Source: CAXYVC01 sp964292295 (GTDB lineage: Bacteria > Acidobacteriota > Holophagae > Holophagales > Holophagaceae). Taken from it: a DNA stretch of 21,529 nucleotides. The stretch covers positions 1 to 21,529 of the forward strand of contig CAXYVC010000038.1 of assembly GCA_964292295.1 (NCBI GenBank), in the 5' to 3' direction. The translations under genes and the position numbers were made by a program. A model generated the notes under the pieces. It had not been told where the DNA came from. It did no database searches and worked only from the letters and a program-made list of their open reading frames with translations. Shown piece by piece: positions 7,045 through 14,332 of this stretch (the first letter of the stretch is position 1; each line of letters opens with the position of its first letter).

Positions 7045-8033
7045 CGAAACCCCTCCTCCGCGCCCTCGCGGGCGAGGCCCTCGCCCCGCCGCCGCTCTGG
7101 TTCATGCGGCAGGCGGGGCGGTTCCTTCCCGAATACCGGGCGCTCCGGGCCCAGGCCAGCTTCGAGGAGCTCATGGGGAGCGGCGACCTGGCGGCGGAGG
7201 TCACCCTCCAGCCCCTGCGCCGCTTCCCCCAGCTCGACGGCGCCATCGTCTTCAGCGACATCCTGGTCATCCTGGAGGCCCTCGGCTGCGGGGTCACCAT
7301 CCCCGAGGGCGGGCCGCGCCTGGCGCGCACGCTGGACCAGCTGCCCTCGGACCAGCCCCTGGACGAGAAGGTCTTCGAGCCCGTGCGGGAGGCCCTGCGC
7401 AGGACGAAGGCCCAGCTCCCCTCCCACGTGACCCTGCTCGGCTTCGCCGGCGCACCCTGGACCCTGCTGGCCTACGGCCTCGAGGGCAAGGGGTCGAAGA
7501 GCTGGTCCCGCGCCAAGGCCTTCCTGCACCGGGAGCCCTCCCGGGCGCAGGCCTGGCTGGAGCGCCTGGCGGACGCAGCCGCCCGCCTGCTGCAGCTCCA
7601 CATCGAGGCTGGCGCCGAAGCCGTGCAGCTCTTCGACACCTGGGCCGGCGAGCTGGACCCGGAGGACTACGCACGCTTCGCCCTGCCCGCCGCGGACCGC
7701 GCGCTCCGACAGGTCCAGGGCGCCCCCCGCCTCTACTTCGCCCGGGCCGGAAGGCTCCCCCGGGCCCTGGACGACCTTCCATGCGAAGGCCTGGCGGTGC
7801 CCTGGCAGGTGCCCATGGCCGAAGCCCGGGACCGCTTTCCCGGCAAGGTGCTGCAGGGCAACCTGGACCCTTCCGCCCTCCTGGCCGGCCGGGACGCGGC
7901 CTGCGCCAAGGCGCGCCGCATCGTGGACACCATGAAGGGACGACCCCACGTCTTCAACCTGGGCCACGGCATCCTGCCCGAGACGGATCCCGAGGTGCTG
8001 GGCGCCGTGATCGAGGCGGTGAAGCGCCCGTAA
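7041..8033 (+). CDS. hemE: Uroporphyrinogen decarboxylase HemE
   Basis: Removes four acetate carboxyls from uroporphyrinogen III to give coproporphyrinogen III. The 330-residue protein has the signature W-F-M-R-Q-A-G-R-F-L-P-E-Y-R (20-33), the catalytic aspartate D73 in I-V-F-S-D-I-L, G-F-A-G-A-P-W-T-L-L-A-Y-G-L-E-G with the substrate tyrosine Y144, D-T-W-A-G, and F-N-L-G-H-G-I-L-P near the C terminus. The length is slightly below the usual 340-355. It starts with GTG, overlapping the stop of the 80-residue gene by 4 nt. It is the last gene of the plus-strand hem operon and is convergent with the next gene, whose stop is 15 nt away; no T-rich terminator hairpin is visible in that gap. Confidence 0.97.
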   Translation: MTKPLLRALAGEALAPPPLWFMRQAGRFLPEYRALRAQASFEELMGSGDLAAEVTLQPLRRFPQLDGAIVFSDILVILEALGCGVTIPEGGPRLARTLDQLPSDQPLDEKVFEPVREALRRTKAQLPSHVTLLGFAGAPWTLLAYGLEGKGSKSWSRAKAFLHREPSRAQAWLERLADAAARLLQLHIEAGAEAVQLFDTWAGELDPEDYARFALPAADRALRQVQGAPRLYFARAGRLPRALDDLPCEGLAVPWQVPMAEARDRFPGKVLQGNLDPSALLAGRDAACAKARRIVDTMKGRPHVFNLGHGILPETDPEVLGAVIEAVKRP

Positions 8034-8048
8034 GGGGCCTGGGGTGCG

Positions 8049-10382
8049 CTACTCCTGGGCCGCGCGCACGAAACGCCCGAGGGCCTCGCGCGCTGCCGCA
8101 AGATCCAGGTAGTGGAGCGCCCCCTGGTAGCCGTCCAGCCCCGTCCGGATGGACCGCTCGGCCTTGTCGCTGGCTCCCTTGACTTCCAGGGCCTTCACGG
8201 TGCCCTGGCCGGCGGTGGTCACGGTCACGGCGGCCACCGCGGCGTGGGACGCCAGCCAGTAGCCCTTCTCGCGGGGCGCCTTCCCCGTCTCCAGCTGCAT
8301 GACCTTGCGGGGCGGGGGGGGGTTCTTCTCCGCCAGTTCCGCATAGATGCCCCGGAAGCGGGCCAGGGGCGCACCGGAGCCCCCTCGGCCAAGGGAGATG
8401 GCCTGGCGATCGAGGGCCGCCTGGATCTCGGTGCGGAAGGGCGCCATCAGGCGGGCCTCCAGGGCCTCGGACAGCCCCTGGCCCCCGGCGGATGAGGCGG
8501 AGCGCTCCAGCAGGAAGCCCTTGAGCTGGTCCGTGCCCATGCCCTCCGCGACCCGCAGGCCCGCCCTGGCCCGCTCCGCCTCCACCTTACGGAAAAGGGC
8601 GTCCAGGGCCACCAGTCTGGTCTTGTGGAGCAGCTCCCGGGCCTGGGCCGTGAGGCGGGGACGGGGCCCCAGGGCCCGGAGGTTCGCGGCGGCGGCTTCC
8701 AGTTCCTCCCGGTACCCGGAGAGGGGCTTGTAGCGATCCAGGCAGCGGAAGGGATCTCCCAGCTCCACCAGCCCCTGAAGGACGTTCTGGCTGGAGGCCA
8801 CGAAGGCGCGGGCGGCACGCTGGCCGGCATCATGGCTCTCCCGGAGGGCCACCGCGAGCAGGCCCGCCCTCAGGGCGGACTCCCGGAGGCGCTGCTGCTC
8901 GCCGGGCTGGACGGCCAGCGCAAAGCGCCGCGGCCACTCCCGGTCCAGGGCCTGCAGAAGGCGCGACGCCTCGAAGCCGTAGGGCGCCCGGCCCAGGGCC
9001 TCCAGGGCCGAGCGCGCCTTTCGCACCTGCGCCTCCAGTTCCGCGTCAAGAGCCTCCAGGCGGAGCGGCGCCTCCAGCACCTCCGTGCGCGGCGCCCCTT
9101 CCCCTGGCTGGACGGCCAGCGTGAACTGGCCTTCCCCATCCGTGCGCACGCGGCCGATCTCTCGACCCGTCGGATCCTTCACGATGACCAGCGCCCCCGC
9201 CACGGGAACACCCCCGCCGGGGGCGCTCTCCACGCGCCCCTGCAGCCGCGTGTGGCGCGGGAGGGCGAGGAAGCGGACGATGGGCTGCGCCGGCGCGAAG
9301 CCCGCCCGCTCCATCTGGAAGGTGTAGGCCGCCTGGGCGTAGGCGCGACAGTTCTCCCGGGCTTCCAGGGGCGCACCTCCCGGCAGGTGGGCGCTGGCGC
9401 GGAAACCCAGGGTCCGCATCCCCTGGCTGGAGGCGCTCAGCTTCGGCGCGTGGTAGGCTGCGCGGGCGGCGCCTTCCGCATCCGTGACGGCCCGGAGTGG
9501 CGCAAGGCGGCCCTTCTGAGGCAGATCCTCCTCGTTCACGGCGAAGACGACGGGCACCCCAGCCAGGGGACGGCCGTCGGCGCCCTTCAGGCGGGCCACC
9601 AGCTCCAGACGGCTGCGCCCGTCGAGGCCGAGCCCCTGGTCGAAGTTCCCCTCGGCCCGGGCAAGGGTGAGCGTTGCCTGGGTGGCAGGAGCGAGGGGTG
9701 CACTGCTCCCCGTCACGCGCGCGAGGAGTTCCTCGACGATGGGCCCGACGGCGAGCCTGGGACGCTCGCCCACCGGATAGCTCGCCTTCACGTGAATGAA
9801 GACGTTCCCCGCCTGCACCGACTTGTGGTGGAACTCCAGGGCATCGGGCCTGGAGTTGACGTCCCGGGACGTCCATTCCAGGAAGTGCTGCTCCCCCCGC
9901 ATCAGATCCTGGGGGCGGCGCTGCTTCATGACCCCGTTGCGCTTGAGGCCGATCTCCGATTCCGCGATGTTGCTGCCGAGCACCGTGATGCGCTCGAAGC
10001 GGGACGTGGGGGTCTGGCCGGGAAAATAACCATCGAATAGCACCTTCATGGCCTCCCGCTCGATCTTGGAGAAGGCACCCCAGGTGGGGCCGTACAGGCG
10101 CGTACCGGCGTGCCCGTCCAGGTAGACGGAGATGTCCACCTCGGTCTCGAAGCGCCGCCCCCGGCCGTCCTGCTGGGTCCAGGTGAAGCGCTGCATCAGC
10201 TCGCCCCAGGCCTGCGGCGTGCGGCTTCCATCCGGGAAGCCCCTGGGCACGGAGGCCGGGAAGGCCGAGGGCTTGAGGTCGTCCGGCGTTCCGCGGAAGA
10301 GGATGCGCGCTGGAGCCATCGCCTTCGGCGCGGGCGCCAGCAGGAGGAGGCTCGGCAGGAGAAGGGCGCCAGACGGAAGCAT
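8049..10382 (-). CDS. Large exported protein with Ig-like and carboxypeptidase-regulatory-like modules, function unknown
   Basis: A 777-residue protein that I cannot assign. A hydrophobic N terminus (L-L-L-P-S-L-L-L-L-A-P-A-P-K-A-M-A) looks like a Sec signal peptide without a lipobox cysteine. Residues 30-220 are unrecognised and partly beta. Residues about 235-350 resemble a bacterial Ig/invasin-like domain (G-R-P-L-A-G-V-P-V-V-F-A-V, then T-D-A-E-G-A-A-R-A-A-Y). Residues about 378-430 resemble a carboxypeptidase-regulatory-like beta sandwich (L-Q-G-R-V ... A-G-A-L-V-I-V-K-D ... V-R-T-D-G-E-G-Q-F-T-L). Residues 435-690 are helical and charged, followed by a short C-terminal domain. The start is set by GGAGG five bases before the ATG. 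In-frame sequence continues far upstream of this ATG but would cross the divergent promoter. Probably periplasmic or cell-surface. It is transcribed opposite to the hem and hyd genes. Confidence 0.82.
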   Translation of the reverse strand: MLPSGALLLPSLLLLAPAPKAMAPARILFRGTPDDLKPSAFPASVPRGFPDGSRTPQAWGELMQRFTWTQQDGRGRRFETEVDISVYLDGHAGTRLYGPTWGAFSKIEREAMKVLFDGYFPGQTPTSRFERITVLGSNIAESEIGLKRNGVMKQRRPQDLMRGEQHFLEWTSRDVNSRPDALEFHHKSVQAGNVFIHVKASYPVGERPRLAVGPIVEELLARVTGSSAPLAPATQATLTLARAEGNFDQGLGLDGRSRLELVARLKGADGRPLAGVPVVFAVNEEDLPQKGRLAPLRAVTDAEGAARAAYHAPKLSASSQGMRTLGFRASAHLPGGAPLEARENCRAYAQAAYTFQMERAGFAPAQPIVRFLALPRHTRLQGRVESAPGGGVPVAGALVIVKDPTGREIGRVRTDGEGQFTLAVQPGEGAPRTEVLEAPLRLEALDAELEAQVRKARSALEALGRAPYGFEASRLLQALDREWPRRFALAVQPGEQQRLRESALRAGLLAVALRESHDAGQRAARAFVASSQNVLQGLVELGDPFRCLDRYKPLSGYREELEAAAANLRALGPRPRLTAQARELLHKTRLVALDALFRKVEAERARAGLRVAEGMGTDQLKGFLLERSASSAGGQGLSEALEARLMAPFRTEIQAALDRQAISLGRGGSGAPLARFRGIYAELAEKNPPPPRKVMQLETGKAPREKGYWLASHAAVAAVTVTTAGQGTVKALEVKGASDKAERSIRTGLDGYQGALHYLDLAAAREALGRFVRAAQE

Positions 10383-10465
10383 GGATCCTCCGATGCACCA
10401 CCCCGACCGAAGGCAATCCCGGACAGGAGGGAGAAACCTGAGGCCAGCGTGGAAGGTGGAGCGCA

Positions 10466-10471
10466 AGTATA
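10466..10471 (-). promoter_or_regulatory. Putative -10 box of the large exported protein gene
   Basis: On the minus strand this reads TATACT, about 84 nt before the start codon at 10382. The -35 region is poor. It lies back-to-back with a second TATACT on the plus strand (10502-10507); the roughly 30 bp between them must hold both -35 regions. Inference from sequence. Confidence 0.5.
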
Positions 10472-10501
10472 GCCACCACCTTTGAAATCGCAGCGGAGGG
10501 G

Positions 10502-10507
10502 TATACT
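10502..10507 (+). promoter_or_regulatory. Putative -10 box of the TM1266-hydG unit
   Basis: TATACT on the plus strand, with a weak TTTGAA 15 nt upstream (10481-10486). Predicted transcription start is near 10514, inside a perfect palindrome, leaving a leader of about 148 nt before the regulator gene. The rest of the 10383-10661 gap holds this divergent promoter pair and the leader, and I see no further gene in it. Confidence 0.5.
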
Positions 10508-10512
10508 GGCCT

Positions 10513-10542
10513 TCCCGGCGCCGGGATTCATTCCGGCGCTGG
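10513..10542. repeat. Palindrome and inverted repeat at the transcription start of TM1266-hydG
   Basis: Positions 10513-10526 are a perfect 14-bp palindrome (TCCCGGCGCCGGGA). Positions 10515-10524 and 10533-10542 also form an inverted repeat with an 8-nt loop (CCGGCGCCGG / CCGGCGCTGG, one G-U in RNA). It could be a repressor operator overlapping +1, or a stable hairpin at the very 5' end of the mRNA. Confidence 0.55.
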
Positions 10543-10651
10543 CCTGAAGGACCAGAGAACCGACCGCAAGGCTCGATCAGGACCCGAGCGGGAGGATGCG
10601 CCGAACGGCAGCCGTGCCCGCAGGAAGCGTTCCCCCGCCGCGGAAGGTGGA

Positions 10652-10659
10652 GGGGGGGG
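10652..10659 (+). promoter_or_regulatory. Poly-G ribosome binding site deciding the start of the TM1266-like gene
   Basis: An A followed by eight G (10651-10659) ends just before the ATG at 10662. An in-frame ATG at 10596 has a GGGAGG directly abutting it with no spacing, so the start at 10662 is preferred; its protein also begins like the family. The G run is also a potential slippage or G-rich structure site. Confidence 0.5.
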
Positions 10660-10661
10660 AC

Positions 10662-10949
10662 ATGGACGTCACGAAACGGGTCGGCGTGGTGGGCATCGTG
10701 GTGGAGCGCTTCGAGGCCGCCTCGGAGATCAACGCCATCCTGCACGACTTCGCGGGCATCATCGTCGGGCGCATGGGCATCCCGTACCGGGAGCGCGGCG
10801 TCTCCATCCTCTCCCTCATCCTGGACGGCAGCACGGACGAGATCAGCGCCCTCACCGGGCGCCTGGGCCGCGTGCGCGGCACCTCCGTGAAGACCGCCCT
10901 CGCGCGGGAGCCCCGCGCGGCATCCCATTCCACAACCGAGGAGGCATGA
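10662..10949 (+). CDS. TM1266-type iron-only hydrogenase system regulator
   Basis: A 95-residue protein of the small family linked to [FeFe]-hydrogenase genes (TM1266-like, with a ferredoxin-like/ACT-like alpha/beta fold). Visible features: V-G-V-V-G-I-V-V-E at the N terminus, a helix A-S-E-I-N-A-I-L-H-D-F, the characteristic I-I-V-G-R-M-G-I-P-Y-R-E-R-G-V-S-I-L-S-L-I segment, and a D-G-S-T-D-E-I-S-A-L-T-G-R-L-G-R-V-R-G-T-S-V-K-T-A second helix-strand. The family is predicted to regulate hydrogenase or maturase expression; no DNA-binding domain is visible, so the mechanism is unclear. The C-terminal tail (about 15 residues) is low in conserved character. The stop overlaps the hydG start, so the two are coupled. 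Confidence 0.88.
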   Translation: MDVTKRVGVVGIVVERFEAASEINAILHDFAGIIVGRMGIPYRERGVSILSLILDGSTDEISALTGRLGRVRGTSVKTALAREPRAASHSTTEEA

Positions 10950-12379
10950 TGTCCGGCTACGACCCCGCATCCCCGAACGCGGACGCGTTCATCCACGACG
11001 GCGAGATCCTGGAGAGCCTGGCGCAGGCGCGCCGCGAGGCGCAGGATCCCGCGCGGGTGAGGGCCATCCTGGACAAGGCCGCCACCTTCGGGGGGCTCAG
11101 CCACCGCGAGGCGGCGGTGCTGCTCGAGGTGGAGGACCCGGCGGTGCTTTCCGAGGTCTTCGCCCTGGCCCGGAAGATCAAGGAGCACATCTACGGTCGG
11201 CGCATCGTGATGTTCGCGCCCCTGTACCTCTCCGACTACTGCGTGAACAACTGCCGGTACTGCGGCTACAGCCACAAGAACACCTGCATGGTGCGCCGCC
11301 GCCTCACCCAGGAGGAGCTGGCCGAGGAGGTGCGGGTGCTGGAGGGCCTGGGGCACAAGCGGCTGGCCCTGGAGGCGGGCGAGGACCCGGTGAACTGCCC
11401 GCTGGACTACATCCTGGAGTGCATCCGCACCATCTACGGCCTGAAGTTCGACAACGGCGCCATCCGCCGCGTGAACGTGAACATCGCGGCCACCACCGTG
11501 GAGAACTACACCCGCCTGAAGGACGCGGGCATCGGCACCTACATCCTCTTCCAGGAGACCTACCACGCGCCCACCTACCGCGAGCTGCACGAAGGCGGGC
11601 CGAAGCGGAACTACGCCTGGCACACCGAGGCCCACGACCGGGCCATGAAGGGCGGCATCGACGACGTGGGCCTGGGCGTGCTGTACGGCCTCTACGACTG
11701 GAAGTACGACACGGTGGGCATGCTCATGCACGCCGAGCACCTGGAGACCGCCCTGGGCGTGGGCCCCCACACCCTCTCCGTGCCGCGCATCCGCGCCGCC
11801 TCGGGCGTGGACGCCAAGGACTTCCCCCACCTGGTGTCGGACGACGACTTCAAGAAGGTCGTGGCGGTGCTGCGCCTGGCGGTGCCCTACACCGGCATGA
11901 TCCTCAGCACCCGCGAGCCCATGGGCTACCGGGAGGAGGTCATCGCCCTCGGCATCTCCCAGGTGAGCGCGGGCTCCTGCACGGGCGTGGGCGGCTACGC
12001 CCACACCCACAAGCTGGGCGCGGCAGACGCCACGCCCCAGTTCGAGCCCGCGGACCACCGCAGCCCCACCGAGGTGCTGAAGGACCTGCTGAGGGACGGC
12101 TACATCCCCAGCTACTGCACCGCCTGCTACCGGGAGGGCCGCACGGGGGACCGCTTCATGCGCCTGGCCAAGAGCGGCCAGATCGCCAACGTCTGCCAGC
12201 CCAACGCCCTGCTCACCCTGCAGGAATACATCGAGGACTACGGCGACGCGGAGCTGCGCAAGCTGGGCGAGGCGATCATCGCCCGGGAGCTGGCCAGCAT
12301 CCCGAACCCGAAGGCCAAGGAGGCGGCCGAAGCGTTCCTGGCGCGCATCCGCGCGGGAGAACGCGACCTGCGCTTCTGA
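10946..12379 (+). CDS. hydG: [FeFe]-hydrogenase H-cluster maturase HydG (tyrosine lyase, radical SAM)
   Basis: HydG cleaves tyrosine to p-cresol and dehydroglycine and turns the latter into CO and CN- bound to an iron, making the Fe(CO)2(CN) building block of the H-cluster. The 477-residue protein has the radical-SAM C-x3-C-x2-C at C99, C103, C106 (Y-C-V-N-N-C-R-Y-C) and the HydG-specific C-terminal C-x2-C-x22-C at C391, C394, C417, which holds the auxiliary cluster. That second motif separates it from ThiH and other tyrosine lyases. Histidines in M-H-A-E-H-L-E (262-267) may include the dangler-iron ligand. Two ATGs are possible, 10946 and 10949; GAGGAGG ends at 10944, so 10949 has the better spacing. 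No hydE, hydF or hydrogenase gene is present in the window. Confidence 0.96.
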   Translation: MMSGYDPASPNADAFIHDGEILESLAQARREAQDPARVRAILDKAATFGGLSHREAAVLLEVEDPAVLSEVFALARKIKEHIYGRRIVMFAPLYLSDYCVNNCRYCGYSHKNTCMVRRRLTQEELAEEVRVLEGLGHKRLALEAGEDPVNCPLDYILECIRTIYGLKFDNGAIRRVNVNIAATTVENYTRLKDAGIGTYILFQETYHAPTYRELHEGGPKRNYAWHTEAHDRAMKGGIDDVGLGVLYGLYDWKYDTVGMLMHAEHLETALGVGPHTLSVPRIRAASGVDAKDFPHLVSDDDFKKVVAVLRLAVPYTGMILSTREPMGYREEVIALGISQVSAGSCTGVGGYAHTHKLGAADATPQFEPADHRSPTEVLKDLLRDGYIPSYCTACYREGRTGDRFMRLAKSGQIANVCQPNALLTLQEYIEDYGDAELRKLGEAIIARELASIPNPKAKEAAEAFLARIRAGERDLRF

Positions 12380-12389
12380 GGCCAAGGGG

Positions 12390-12395
12390 GATAAT
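12390..12395 (+). promoter_or_regulatory. Putative -10 box giving a leaderless hemN transcript
   Basis: GATAAT, a 5/6 match to the -10 consensus, lies 8 nt before the hemN ATG, the same spacing as TAGAAT before hemA. No Shine-Dalgarno fits between. It suggests hemN has its own promoter, with transcription starting at the start codon, in addition to any read-through from hydG. Confidence 0.45.
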
Positions 12396-12403
12396 GGGCT
12401 TCC

Positions 12404-13777
12404 ATGTGCCCTCCCTCCCTCCCCGACCTGGTCCGCCGCTATGACCGCCCCGGCCCCCGCTACACCGGCTATCCCATGCCGCCGGTGTGGCGGGAGGGCT
12501 TCCCGCCGGAGGGGGTGGAAGCGGCCTGCCCCCGCGCCGATGCCCGCACCGGGGAGCCCCCTTCGCTCTACGTGCATGTGCCCTTCTGCCGCCGGCGCTG
12601 CGCCTACTGCGGCTGCCTGGGCATCGCGAGCCCCCGCTACGCGCCGGTGGAAGGCTACCTGCGCGCCCTCGAGGCGGAGGCGGAGCTCTGGGCCTCCCGG
12701 CTCCCCCATCGCCGCGGCCTGCTCCAGCTCCACTGGGGCGGCGGCACGCCCACCTTCCTGCAGGTCCCGGAGCTGCGGCGGCTGTTCCGCCTCCTCACGG
12801 CGCGCTTCCCCCTTCTGCCGGAGGCGGAGGCCTCCCTCGAGGTGGACCCCACCTTCCTGGCGCCCGAGCAGCTGCCCGCCCTGCGGGAGCTCGGCTTCAC
12901 CCGCGTCTCCCTCGGCGTGCAGGACCTGGATCCGCGCGTCCAGCAGCTCATCGGCCGCGGCCAGACCTGGGAGCAGACCCGCGCGGCGGCGGAGCAGGTC
13001 CACGCGCTGGGCTTCGAAGGCCTGAACCTCGACCTGGTGTACGGCCTTCCGGGGCAGACGCGGAAGAGCTTCCGTCGGAGCCTGGAGGCCACCCTGGGGC
13101 TCCTCCCCAGCCGCCTCGCCATCTACGGCTTCGCCTACCTGCCGAAGCTGATGCCCCACCAGCGGCGCATCCCGGTCGAGACGCTCCCGGCGCCGGAGTC
13201 CCGCCTGGAGCTGCTGCTGCTCGCCACCGCATTCCTGGAGGCCGAGGGCTACGTGGCCGTGGGCATGGACCACTTCGCCCGGGAGGACGACCCCCTGGCG
13301 CGGGCGGTCCGGGAAGGTCGCCTCCAGCGCAACTTCATGGGCTACGCCGTGCGGGCGGGCAGCGACGCCCTCGGATTGGGCCCCAGCGCCATCGGCGACC
13401 TGGGCGGCGCCTACCTGCAGAACGCCAAGAAGCTCGCCGCCTGGCAGCGCGCCGTCGCGGAGGGCCGCTTCGCCGTGGCCAAGGGCCACACCCGCAGCCG
13501 CGACGACGAGGTGCGCCGCTGGATCATTCACCGCCTCATGGGCAGCTTCGCCCTGCGCTGGGACGAGCTGCAGGCGGCCTGGGGCCTGGGCCGGGAGGCC
13601 TTCGCGGAGGCCTGCGCCGAGCTGGAGGCGGAAGTGCCCTTCGGCACGGTGGAGCTGCGCGACGAAGGCATCTTCATCACGCCCACGGGGCGCCGCTTCG
13701 TGCGCAACCTCGTCTTCCCCTTCGACGCCTACCTGAAGCGCCTCGGACCCGGCACCGCCTTCAGCCGCACGGTATAG
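12404..13777 (+). CDS. hemN: Oxygen-independent coproporphyrinogen III oxidase HemN
   Basis: Radical-SAM enzyme that decarboxylates two propionates of coproporphyrinogen III to give protoporphyrinogen IX without oxygen. The 457-residue length equals that of E. coli HemN, and the cluster cysteines fall at the same numbers: C62, C66, C69 and C71 (F-C-R-R-R-C-A-Y-C-G-C). Also seen: G-P-R-Y-T-G-Y-P at the N terminus, L-H-W-G-G-G-T-P-T-F-L, E-V-D-P, V-S-L-G-V-Q-D-L-D, L-D-L-V-Y-G-L-P-G-Q-T, G-M-D-H-F-A, and a C-terminal F-S-R-T-V that mirrors the E. coli end. These separate true HemN from the shorter HemW heme chaperone. Start is the ATG at 12404, 24 nt after hydG. It supplies the one step missing from the main hem operon and suits anaerobic growth. 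Confidence 0.97.
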   Translation: MCPPSLPDLVRRYDRPGPRYTGYPMPPVWREGFPPEGVEAACPRADARTGEPPSLYVHVPFCRRRCAYCGCLGIASPRYAPVEGYLRALEAEAELWASRLPHRRGLLQLHWGGGTPTFLQVPELRRLFRLLTARFPLLPEAEASLEVDPTFLAPEQLPALRELGFTRVSLGVQDLDPRVQQLIGRGQTWEQTRAAAEQVHALGFEGLNLDLVYGLPGQTRKSFRRSLEATLGLLPSRLAIYGFAYLPKLMPHQRRIPVETLPAPESRLELLLLATAFLEAEGYVAVGMDHFAREDDPLARAVREGRLQRNFMGYAVRAGSDALGLGPSAIGDLGGAYLQNAKKLAAWQRAVAEGRFAVAKGHTRSRDDEVRRWIIHRLMGSFALRWDELQAAWGLGREAFAEACAELEAEVPFGTVELRDEGIFITPTGRRFVRNLVFPFDAYLKRLGPGTAFSRTV

Positions 13778-13788
13778 CCCCGGACCGC

Positions 13789-14289
13789 CTACTCGAAGCG
13801 GGGCTCGCCGAGGATGAGGCGCTCGACCTTGTCGTGGCCGATCTTCACGTCCGTGGAGAAGAAGAGCGCCCTGCGGCCGTCCATGGGGATGTCCACGGCA
13901 CGGGTTTCGCCCGGCGCCAGGCTGACCGTCTCCAGAACCTCGCCGTTGCGGTCCCCGACCCGGAAGGTGAAGACCAGGGGCATCTTGACCTTGGAATCCG
14001 CATACAGGCTGGCGCGGAAGCGCTTCGCGTGGGCGGCGTCCGTGAGCAGGGTGCCGCCAAAGCAGCACATGTCGAGGGTCTTCGGATTCGTGACGCCCCA
14101 GCGGAAGGTCTCGGCCCCGCCCCGGAGCAGGCGCGGATTCCGCGTAAGGGCGGTGCCGTAGTAGTCGCGGTACTGCCGGGGGGCGTTCACCGCCAGCACC
14201 TTGGGAAGCTCCCGGTCGACGGGACGGGCCTGCAGCAGCAAGGGCATGGCCAGGGAGAGAACCAGCAGGAAAGAGCGCGTCGCAGCCAT
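13789..14289 (-). CDS. Exported protein of unknown function, possibly NPCBM-like fold
   Basis: A 166-residue protein with a clear Sec signal peptide (S-F-L-L-V-L-S-L-A-M-P-L-L-L-Q-A, probable cleavage after L-Q-A) and no lipobox. The mature part has a C-C pair in L-D-M-C-C-F-G-G-T-L-L. Its second half, F-R-A-S-L-Y-A-D-S ... L-V-F-T-F-R-V-G-D ... A-L-F-F-S-T-D-V-K-I-G-H-D-K-V, loosely recalls the beta-sandwich NPCBM family (glycan-binding), but I am not sure of this. GGAGG five bases before the ATG fixes the start. The stop is convergent with hemN, 11 nt away. Divergent from the DUF2914 gene, another small exported protein. Function unknown. Confidence 0.8.
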   Translation of the reverse strand: MAATRSFLLVLSLAMPLLLQARPVDRELPKVLAVNAPRQYRDYYGTALTRNPRLLRGGAETFRWGVTNPKTLDMCCFGGTLLTDAAHAKRFRASLYADSKVKMPLVFTFRVGDRNGEVLETVSLAPGETRAVDIPMDGRRALFFSTDVKIGHDKVERLILGEPRFE

Positions 14290-14332
14290 GAAGCCTCCGG
14301 GAAAAAACCAGCCTAGGAGGTCCCGCGACGGA

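Noticed and set aside
8034..8048. Terminator between the convergent hemE and exported-protein genes.
   Set aside because: Only a weak 4-bp GCCC/GGGC pairing is possible and no T tract follows.
8314..8322. Nine-G run in the large exported protein gene as a sign of frameshift or phase variation.
   Set aside because: The frame is intact through the run (it encodes prolines on the minus strand), and a single run in GC-rich DNA is weak evidence.
10545..10650. Possible known riboswitch (c-di-GMP, SAH, guanidine, TPP or Moco class) in the TM1266 leader.
   Set aside because: Short words resembling SAH and GEMM motifs occur, but in the wrong order and without the conserved cores.
10596..10661. An in-frame ATG at 10596 that would lengthen the TM1266-like protein by 22 residues.
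   Set aside because: Its Shine-Dalgarno abuts the ATG with no spacing, the added residues are low-complexity and unlike the family, and a much better site precedes 10662.
10383..10970. In-frame minus-strand extension of the 777-residue protein up to 10970.
   Set aside because: It would cross the divergent promoter and part of the TM1266 gene. The ATG at 10382 has GGAGG at good spacing and is followed at once by a signal peptide.
12404..13777. HemW (heme chaperone) instead of HemN.
   Set aside because: The C-x3-C-x2-C-x-C motif with a fourth cysteine, the G-P-R-Y-T-G-Y-P N terminus, the 457-residue length and the F-S-R-x-V C terminus all match true HemN.
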